Origin: Xenoacremonium recifei
Lineage: Eukaryota; Ascomycota; Sordariomycetes; Hypocreales; Nectriaceae
Reading direction: 5' to 3'
NCBI GenBank assembly: GCA_012184525.1
Contig: WOFQ01000062.1
Coordinates: 62,001 to 126,000, forward strand
DNA: 64,000 bases
The notes under the pieces were generated by a model. The model worked only from the letters and a program-made list of their open reading frames with translations. It made no database searches and had not been told where the DNA came from. Position 1 is the first letter of the stretch; every line of letters starts with the position of its first letter. The position numbers and the translations under genes are program-made. This document shows positions 23,765-31,727 of the stretch, piece after piece.

Positions 23765-26700
23765 ATGGATGGCGATGAGCCTACCCAGGGTTTGCGCCCT
23801 CTATCCATGCATCGAGTTCTCATGACTAACCAAACGTCCCCCCCCAGCGACCCAGAATGTCCTCGACCCCCGGCGAGTAGGGAAGCAGAACTACGGCTTC
23901 TCAGACGAAGACATCTCCGACATCGTATGCGTCCTTTACCCCCATTCCGAGCCCGCTCGCCAGGAGCTGCACCGCCTCGCTCAAGAGAACTCGCCTTTCA
24001 TCATCGGCAAAGATGAAGCCAACGGCGTCGAGGCCGACTATACGCACGAGGACGAGGCTGGGCGCTTCCAGCCCCAGCCTATGGACACTGGCAACTATGC
24101 TTTGATGTTGCGGCTGTCTGCAAACCTCAAGGACCCGAGTGCGGGTTTTGCTTTTGGTCGCAATGTCTCACGCTGCGATGTCGTCTTCGTCAACGATCCC
24201 AAGAAGCGTATTAGCAACGTTCATTTCCGTATATACATCAACGAGTACGGCGCGGTCATGATCGAGGACCAGTCAACCAATGGCACCTGGGTGGACGGCC
24301 AACTGCTCAGCGCTCACCCGAACCGAGATCGGCCCCAAGACAATCCAATATCGAGGTGGCTTCTGAGCTCTGGAGCTGTAATTAGGATTTGGCTGCACCA
24401 CCAGGCCCGCGACCTGACCTTCCGGGTACGCATCCCTCGCCGTGACGACGAGTACGCCCAGGCATATGGAAACAAGGTGGATGCCTTCTTCGCCAGGCAC
24501 GGAATAATGCATACAACCGAGACAATCACTCGAGGTCCTACTGGCCATGTCGTCCTCTTTGGAGACCCCCCAAACGTGCCAGTGCCACCCTTACCTGTTA
24601 CCGCGGCTGCCCATGACGAGACAACTCGATACAACATGCGCTCGCCGGTAACTGTCAGAAGGAGAGACCCTCCAAAGTCTTTGGTTCGACCATGGACTGG
24701 CTCCGGCAAATACAACGTCACTGGTCATATTGGCAAAGGGGCCTTTGCGGTTGTCCACAAGGTTACATCCAAGTATGACGGGAAACCCTACGCAGCCAAG
24801 GAGCTCGAAAAGCGGAAATTCATGAAGAATGGCGTTGTAGACCAGAAGGTGGAGAACGAAATGAAGATCATGAGACGAGTCTCTCATGTATGTGAAAATC
24901 CCCCCCCAAAAGACCCGAGATCATGGACTGACAATTTTTAGCCAAACATCGTCAGGTACATCGAAAACTTCGAGTGGGATGACCGTCTGCTCATCATCAT
25001 CATGGAGTTCGTCAGTGGTGGTGACCTTGGAAAGTTCATCACTGAGCAGGGGGTGTTGGATGAGATGGAAACTCGACAAGTCTCAGCACAGCTCTTGGGT
25101 GCCTTGGGGTATCTACATGCTAACAACATCACACACCGAGACGTGAAGCCAGACAACATCCTCATCGACTCGATAGATCCGATTCAGGTGAAGCTGACCG
25201 ACTTTGGCTTGTCAAAGATGGTCGACAGTGAGCAGACATTCCTCCGCACCTTCTGCGGTACTCTACTTTACTGTGCTCCAGAAGTGTACACAGAGTACTC
25301 TGAATACGATGAAAACGGAGTCCGCAGCAGAGGCAAGAAGGTTCGCCGCATGCCTGGTCAGAGGTACAACCATGCTGTGGACATCTGGTCTCTTGGTGGT
25401 GTGTTGTTCTACACCTTGACCTTTGCTGCACCGTATCCGGTCAAGAACGGAATCAGCCCCTCGGAGCTTTTGCACAAAATCATGACAACTCCTTTGAATG
25501 TCGTACCTCTGCAGAATAAAGGGGTCTCGGACCTGGCCATTAACTTCCTGCGGTGCATGCTTGAACGGAGGCCGGAACAGCGTGCCACCGTCGCAGATCT
25601 TGAATCGCACATGTGGATGGCCAATCCGGATTCGACAATTGCAGCATCGCAGTCGTACGATGAGATAACAGACGATGAGGACATGATTGATGACCCATTT
25701 TCACAGTATCAGAATCAATTCGAAGAGGACAGAGTCAGCGACTCCATGGATGATGAGTCTGAAAAAGAGAACGAGACTTTCCGTCCTGGACAGCCCGTTC
25801 GTCTGTTCGGAGAAGTTGGCGTATCCGCAATCGGAAGCTCGGGGGTCATCCCAGAAGATTTTCTCAATATTTCTGGCGGTAATCCAAGCGGAGCGGAGAC
25901 CGAGATATTGGGGGCTGATATAGATGAAGCCTACATATCCGAGGACTCTGCGACGCGGAACCCTCGAACTCGCCGTGTCTATCGCCAGACTACTGCCTCC
26001 ATCGCAAAGAACCAGTCGGAGGATCAGCTACAGAGTTTAGTTGAAGAAGTTGCCTCCCAAAGCTTGGGCGGCAAGGACTCTGTAGTCCACCTTCTAGGAC
26101 CTTCGACTTACTCCATGCAGTCGAATGATTTCAACTCGAGCAAGCGAAAGCCTCCTCCAACAGACACGAGTGACGAGTTTGAAGAGAACACGCCAACGGG
26201 GAAGCCTACGATGAAGAGGCTGAAATCGGAGGGCAACATGGAGGCGCTTGCCGACGATCTGGTCGAAGAATACAAATTATTGGCCAAGATGCCCCAGGTC
26301 ACAAGGCTATGGTCAGGTCGGCAAATCGACAACCCTGTGCCAAAGATGAATTACTGGGAGAAGGATACCAAGACTTGGCATCTTGCCTATCCAGAGATGA
26401 CGCAATTGCAGCATGACGCTTTCTCCCAAGCTGCTCGAGATAGGGGCGAGGAGTTTGGGCCTGGAAAATCCCCGCTCTGGGATTTGGCTATGAAATACTT
26501 CCCTCCCACGCTGCGAGCAGCAACGATACAGAATGGATCAACCTTGGGCCTTACGGAGCAGGACATTTTCCCATCAACAGCTCCTCCCATCGATAGCGAT
26601 ATACCAGACACGTTGCCTCCAGAGACTGGGATCGTGGTGCCAGTCTCGGAGAGCGCCATGTCCAAGCGAGCTGTAGCCATGGTGGAGTCTCATGAGAACT

Positions 26701-27476
26701 CGGAAATCAAGGGCATCTCCTTTTCAGTGACGGACTCTTTAGTATCCTTCGGGAGAGGCCCTGAGAACACAGAAGTTTTCCAGCCGAGAACTGAGTCTCG
26801 GGTCCCCAAATACGCCATGAAGATAATGCTCTGGAAGGATGGAGACACCTACGACCCCTCGAAAGACCCTAACAAAGTGCCACATCCATGGCTGAGAGAC
26901 ACAGCGGAGGATCCCGACCTCTACCACTTCTACATTTCTACGAAAGCGACATGGGGAATTCAAATCAATGGGTATACCCTTGCGTCATCCGATCCGAAGA
27001 ATCCCAACGGCCCGTCCCGCCACTGGACCCGGTTGTATAATGGCGACGAATTGCTGGTCTGGGGTAATCCAGGAACTCCAAATCAGACGACACTCGTCTT
27101 CAAGTGTTTCTGGGGTGGATCTTCGCAGGCGCGCGGAGCCAACAAGACGTTGGAGACCTTGCCCCAGATCAGTGCGCAAAAGTTGGATGCTGCATGCATT
27201 AGAACAGAGAAGCGCATCAAAGATGCTGCTGACGGACGGAAGAAGTTTGCGGAAGCAAAGGCAGATGGGCAAATGCGGCAGGCGAATGTTGCCCAGGAGC
27301 GGGAGAGGAGCGAGCATTTTGAGGCCAAGAGACAGGAGGCCATTAACTACCTTGTGAAACAGGGCTCGGGATCGCGCCGGAGCTCCCCTGCGAGTGCACC
27401 GCCCACGTCGCGTCTGCAGGCAGCGCAACTGCCCCGGCACAGCCCGGACAGCGAGCACGCTGTGCCGGCTCGTTAA
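23765..27476 (+). CDS. RAD53: Checkpoint kinase RAD53/CHK2 family (FHA-kinase-FHA)
   Basis: Exons 23765-23789, 23848-24887 and 24942-27476 give about 1199 residues. FHA1 spans about 105-205 (FGRNVSRCDVV, SNVHFRIY, STNGTWVDG). The kinase spans about 296-585: IGKGAFAVV P-loop, AAKELEKRKF lysine, HRDVKPDN near 420, DFGLSK, then the activation segment to APEVYTEYSEYDENG. FHA2 lies near 956-1061 (VSFGRGPENTEVF to GDELLVWG). Two FHA domains flanking the kinase is the Rad53 layout rather than Dun1 or animal Chk2, and implies the DNA-damage and replication-stress effector downstream of Mec1/ATR. SQ/TQ sites occur (MDGDEPTQATQ at the N-terminus, KNQSEDQ). The C-terminus has a basic helix. A 25-nt first exon fixes the start. 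Confidence 0.95.
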
Positions 27477-28016
27477 AGGATGTTTTGGACATATTTTCTT
27501 ACAGGACGGAGATGTGTCGCTTTGGGTATTCGGGAATGGAGGATTAGCACGGGGTTTGGTGTCAGGGTCTACGAGAGCGAATATCCGGGTCATTTGGGTT
27601 TGAGGGAAGATCTGCTAGGAGTCTTAATCTGGGGGAAGGAATCTTGTCAGAGTTGACATGCGGAGGGAGACGAGGGAGGCATTTGGATGCGTTTATGGTT
27701 GACGACTCGACTCAATGTTGTGCTAGACTTGCCAGGAAGGACAGGTAAATGGGAAAAGGAAAATGGCCGATAGCTTAGAATAAATACACATACATTTACT
27801 ACTCAAGGGGTGGTATTGCTCTGGTAAGATATGGTTCTTGAGATTCGTCAAAGCAGATTGACTCATTAAGGTGAGTCCATATGTTTGCTAGGATTAATAG
27901 AGAACTGACTGTCGACAAGAACTGAATGAATTATGAACCGTACGATCTAATCCGTATACGCACCTCCCTTCTCTGTCTACAAGACCTGCCTCACAGGCAC
28001 AGCCGTCGCATCAATT
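27477..28016. other. Intergenic, RAD53-like and MARVEL-like 1 3' flanks
   Basis: These 540 bp lie between convergent genes. The right part (about 27850-27990) is homologous to 28780-28910 and is one copy of the duplicated 3' flank of the four-helix protein genes. Confidence 0.55.
27860..27990. repeat. Diverged direct repeat, 3' flank copy A of the four-helix gene array
   Basis: The block with GAGTCCATATGTTTGCTAGG, then GAGAACTGACTG and CTAATCCGTATACGC, matches 28790-28905 (AGTCCATATTTATGCTGG, GAGAACTGATTG, TTAATCTATATACGC) with a period of about 928 bp. It marks the duplication that made genes 1 and 2 of the array. Confidence 0.75.
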
Positions 28017-28534
28017 CTAATCGATGCCCATAATAAAAGCGAAAGGAACTATGCAATTTGCGACGGAAGCCATGAAGCTGAAGGCCTCCACGGTCTGCCA
28101 CATAGTGCAGCTAAGACCAACGGAATTCCAATTATCGAAGTACCAGTTGGACATGCAGTGCCAGGATTTCTGCAGTAGGCGAGGGGCATTAGCGGGGGAA
28201 CGCAAAAAGCAAACACGACCGCCACCAGCAAAGAACAACAACTCACGGCATAGAACAGGCTGAAGACGACAGTCCAAACGATGGCCATGATGGTATCGAC
28301 TATTGCGCCCAGAATTAAGGCTCTGGGCAGGACAAGCATCAGGAGCGCGCAGAAGACGCCCAGAGAGGCAGTTGCGAGACCGAAGACGATAACGGACGAG
28401 GGGTTTGCATCGACGTGGACGTAGTGCGCGAGGAGGCCGAGAACGATAGCTGAGCAGGTGAGCTGTCCGAGGCGGAGGACGGAGAGGAAGAAGAGGCAGG
28501 AGCCGTCGTCGTCTTTTGTGCGTCGAGAGCTCAT
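28017..28534 (-). CDS. Four-helix membrane protein, MARVEL-like, tandem paralogue 1
   Basis: Exons 28534-28247 and 28169-28017 around a 77-nt intron give 146 residues. Four hydrophobic helices are visible: LRLGQLTCSAIVLGLLAHYV, VIVFGLATASLGVFCALLML, ILGAIVDTIMAIVWTVVFSL and SFMASVANCIVPFAFIM. A Cys-containing loop (WHCMSNWYFDNW...LSC) lies between helices 3 and 4. This matches the fungal MARVEL/Nce102-like pattern of small plasma-membrane proteins; function is not established. I chose the MSSRRTKDD start because both paralogues start at the same point and because a TATA box at 28629-28636 lies about 95 bp upstream, which makes an upstream in-frame ATG at 28627 untenable. It is the most degenerate of the three at its C-terminus. 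Confidence 0.8.
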
Positions 28535-28628
28535 CGTGTTTGCGAAGGGTATGTTGGGATCCTGGTATATTATGACTGGTGGTTGATGCTGTTCAGGTTT
28601 GAAGGAGGGGAGGGGAGAGGGAGACAAA

Positions 28629-28636
28629 TATATATA
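28629..28636 (-). promoter_or_regulatory. TATA box of paralogue 1
   Basis: A TATATATA run about 95-102 bp upstream of the chosen ATG. Paralogues 2 and 3 have TATA-like sequences at matching places. Confidence 0.6.
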
Positions 28637-28779
28637 GGGGACATCTCTCGCGCTAGGTGCCTTGTCAGGCAGACTGCTTAGGGGTGTAGGGCTTGTCAGG
28701 GCATTGGTGTCTCTTATTCAAGCACATTTCTTTGTCATTGTGATGAAAAGGGGGGTGACTAGCGCAGCCATGCTGGCAG

Positions 28780-28910
28780 ACTAAGCAGACACGTTAAGGT
28801 CAGTCCATATTTATGCTGGAAATTATCGAGAACTGATTGCTTGAAAGGATTGAAATATCGATTGTGCTGCTTAATCTATATACGCCGAACTCCGACACAC
28901 CACTCCTGTT
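28780..28910. repeat. Diverged direct repeat, 3' flank copy B of the four-helix gene array
   Basis: Second copy of the 27860-27990 block, placed downstream of paralogue 2. The upstream flanks also match (28675-28755 versus 29780-29865, both with GCCAGAGCATTCGTGTCTCT-like sequence), so the duplicated unit included promoter, gene and 3' flank. Confidence 0.7.
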
Positions 28911-29092
28911 GCTCCGTCTATCCTTCTATCTCTTGCCTCTCTTCCTGCTCCAACAAGCCACGCTTTATATCAACTCACCGCACGTTTGCCTTATGGACTT
29001 GGACTTCGAGATTTCTAGAGATCAAACAAAGATCCAGATGTCCCCGCTAGGAAGCATCAGTGTTAGCAAGCATCGTGATAGAGAAGAACAAC

Positions 29093-29629
29093 CTAGGGGT
29101 AGACATACGAGCTACTACCATCATCTAAAACCCAGAAGGGAATGAGAATCGACGCAACTGCGGCCAGGATGGTGAATATCACCACAACCTGCCATTCAGC
29201 GCAGTTCAGACCGGAGGCAGCCCAAGCAGAAAAATACCACTTAGAATTGCAGTGCCAGGACGATTTCTAGAGTAAGCGAATAGCATTAGCAGGGCAAGAA
29301 AAAGCAAATACTGCCGCCGACAAAGGAAGACTCACGCCCCAAAGCAGGCCAATGGCTACTAGCCACATTATACCTATGACAATATCCAACACCAAGAACA
29401 CTAAAATGGATATCAAGCGTGGCCGAAGGACAAGCGCCAACAGCGCGTAGAAGATAGTCAGACAGGCGGTCACGAGACCGAAGATAACGGCGCCCGAATG
29501 GTCTGAATGGACGTGGATATAATATCCCAGCAGGCCAAGGACGATGGCCGAGAAGGTGATTTGGCTGGCGCGAATTACGCTGCTGAAGAAGACGCAGACT
29601 GGATCCGCTAGGGTCTCTTCCTCGTGCAT
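29093..29629 (-). CDS. Four-helix membrane protein, MARVEL-like, tandem paralogue 2
   Basis: Exons 29629-29336 and 29266-29093 around a 69-nt intron give 155 residues. The second exon has no internal methionine and is recognised by homology to paralogue 1: after the junction KSSWHCNSKWYFSAW aligns with KSWHCMSNWYFDNW. Four hydrophobic helices and the Cys loop (WHC...LNC) are kept; the N-terminus is MHEEETLADPVCVFF. A further intron is possible at 29108-29047 (GTATGT donor, GCTAAC branch, CTAG acceptor), which would replace the last residues and end the CDS at 29022. Identity to paralogue 1 is clear but far from complete, so the duplication is old. Function is unknown. Confidence 0.78.
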
Positions 29630-29730
29630 GGTGTGTATAGTTGGGCGTTGGTAAGAGGTATGTTGGTATTGAGGGTTGTAGTTTGGATGATGATTCTGTT
29701 CGAGTTGTGAAGCAGAGGCAAAGAGTGGCT

Positions 29731-29736
29731 CTTATA
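29731..29736 (-). promoter_or_regulatory. TATA box of paralogue 2
   Basis: TATAAG on the minus strand, about 102 bp upstream of the ATG, in sequence alignable with the paralogue 1 promoter. Confidence 0.5.
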
Positions 29737-30101
29737 GGGACCGGTTTCTCGCATTGCTGGCTTAAGATGACACTGATGTACTACTTAGAGGGGGAGAGGC
29801 TTGCCAGAGCATTCGTGTCTCTTTCTTCAGGCATATTTCTTTATTTAGATGCTGAAAGGTGGGAGATTAGTATAGCCGTACCAGTAGATGAGGCTTGCGT
29901 CCGGCATTTAAATTTATTCACAATCATTTAAGGTTGCATATGATGCATAATGTGGCTTTTCAACACCAAATTTCTCCATTGAGTATATCTGCTTTATGTA
30001 TAGAACCCTTCCTCTCCTCTCCCTGCTTCAACGTCACCTCCCTGCTGCACCTCTTCCTTTGTCTCCCTTCGCCCATCTCCTTTACTCTCAAGTTAAGCGA
30101 A

Positions 30102-30761
30102 CTAATCAAAAATCTCGTCAATCTTTTCGGGGCAACATGTAAGACCGCAACACGCTCCGAAGCCACATGCGCAACAAGCAAAACAGCCAATGATACCGAG
30201 CACTTAGACCCGTGACATTAGTAGACATCATAGCAGAAAAGCAAGATCAAAAGATACTCACAAACGCTGAGGCCGGGGGTAAAAAGCGTCGCAATGCCAG
30301 CCAGCAAACTGAACGTCTTCGCGACATGCCACATTTCGCAACCCATGCCAGTAGCAGCCCAATTGTCATCATACCACGAGCCCGAGCAATGAGTGGCTTT
30401 CTACCTCCCACTGAATCAACACGCGCACCTATAACCAGGGCACTAACTAGGCACTCACAGCTTGGAACAGGCTGAACATAACGATCCATGCCGACCCGAC
30501 GAGAGAGTCGATCACGAGCGCAAAGATGGCAGCCGCCTCGCAGCAGATTACCATGAACAGACACCCGAAGAACAGCCCAATGCAGGCCACGGCCAGCCCG
30601 AAGATTAGGATCACGTCTGGGTCGGATTGCGGCGTGGTCGCGATGTAGTGTCCTAGCAGGCCGACCACGATGGTTGCGCAGGTGACCTGGGAGCCGCGGA
30701 TGAGGACCGTCAGGAGGAGAGAGGCGTAGAGGGAGGCCGTCGTTTCCCGAGACCGAGACAT
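30102..30761 (-). CDS. Four-helix membrane protein, MARVEL-like, tandem paralogue 3 with Cys-rich tail
   Basis: Exons 30761-30459, 30400-30262 and 30202-30102 (introns 58 and 59 nt) give 180 residues. The first intron sits exactly where the paralogues have theirs. Helices: VLIRGSQVTCATIVVGLLGH, ILIFGLAVACIGLFFGCLFM, IFALVIDSLVGSAWIVMFSL and VAKTFSLLAGIATLF. The loop (HCSGSWYDDNW...GC) matches the other copies. A third exon adds a short hydrophobic stretch and a tail with eight cysteines (CFACCACGFGACCGLTCC) ending EKIDEIFD. Such a tail suggests S-acylation or metal binding; this is inference. Of two AGs at the first acceptor only the inner one keeps the frame. Most diverged member of the array. 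Confidence 0.8.
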
Positions 30762-31179
30762 TGCTGATGCAGAGGGGTTTGATTGCTTTGCTATGGGATG
30801 TGAAATGGAAGTTGGGAGTGAGAAGAAGGGTAGTGTCTTGAGCGATGATGCTGTCCTGTTTGAGGGCGGGGAGGCCGAAGATATAAGGAAGAACTTCGCA
30901 TTGAATCACTCGGGCAAAAGACACGCAGTAATGACCCAGGAATGGAGGCGCTGAACGTGGCACTCACCTCGCTTTGTGATATGTGCAGGGAGACGATGCT
31001 TTTCGGGCTTCATGCAGGGCAATTTTCAGCTCACCTCCTGCACAAAGAGTTGCATATCGTCCAGGTCAGCAAATGGCGGATGGCTGCAGCAGGGCGTCAA
31101 GTTCAATAACCTCTGCTCGTATTGAGTAATACTTCATACATGTGCTATGACTTAATCAAGCGCTCATACATACATACAG
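30762..31179. other. Intergenic, paralogue 3 promoter / 3' flank of the RS-rich gene
   Basis: These 418 bp hold the homologous promoter of paralogue 3 (right after the ATG) and probably the 3' UTR of the gene ending at 31180. No coding signal. Confidence 0.45.
30881..30886 (-). promoter_or_regulatory. TATA-like box of paralogue 3
   Basis: TTATAT on the minus strand about 120 bp upstream of the ATG. The flanking GATGCTGTCCTGTTTGAGG resembles the paralogue 1 and 2 promoters. Confidence 0.4.
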
Positions 31180-31727
31180 CTAAACGGATACCTTGCACAG
31201 CGACTTCTCCATCCCCTCTCGACACTCGTCAATACCTATTTCCTCGTCCACCAACGTCTCCGTCTCGCTATCCGAGTCGGACATAGCATGCCATTCTGTA
31301 GAGATGAGAAGGTTAGTCGATACAAAGTCGCTTAGGATTCCTCATCAGACGAACCAAGCAATTTGATTTCATTCTCAATCTCTTCTGTTGGGCAGTCGGA
31401 ATCGAGTTCCTCGATGATGGGCACCGGGTGGAAGAGACCACCGGTGTGGTGCTTCCACTGGGGTTTTTCCCAGGCCGTGCTCTGTTCCTAGCAAGAGCCC
31501 ATATAAGGGGAGGCGGTTGTCGGAGATCGCCTCCGGGGATTGTAGTACGGGTTGGATGAGTAGGAAGGGTCGTCATTTCCAACGAAAGACGCATCCTGTC
31601 CGTATCCATGAGTGTAAGTGTCTTCAGTTGAACCGACAAAGTCCTGGCCCATGAACGTGGCCCTGGACGGCGAGCGTCGAACTCGTGCGCGGTCATAGTC
31701 ATCGTTGCGCGGATGCCCAGGCCCTTC
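31180..31727 (-). other. In-frame coding extension beyond TAG codons 948 and 1028, with a spliced last exon
   Basis: Directly after the TAG at 31730-31728 the same frame stays open with protein-like content (EGPGHPRNDDYDRARVRRSP...TFMGQDFVGSTEDTYTHGYG) to a second TAG at 31490-31488. It opens again (EQSTAWEKPQWKHHTGG...IIEELDSD) to a GTTCGT donor at 31354. A 59-nt intron with a GACTAAC branch and CTACAG acceptor leads to a last exon (31295-31180) that keeps the phase and encodes an acidic end (MSDSDSETETLVDEE). With both TAGs read as sense the total is 1110 residues. No plausible intron removes either TAG while keeping the frame. Confidence 0.6.
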
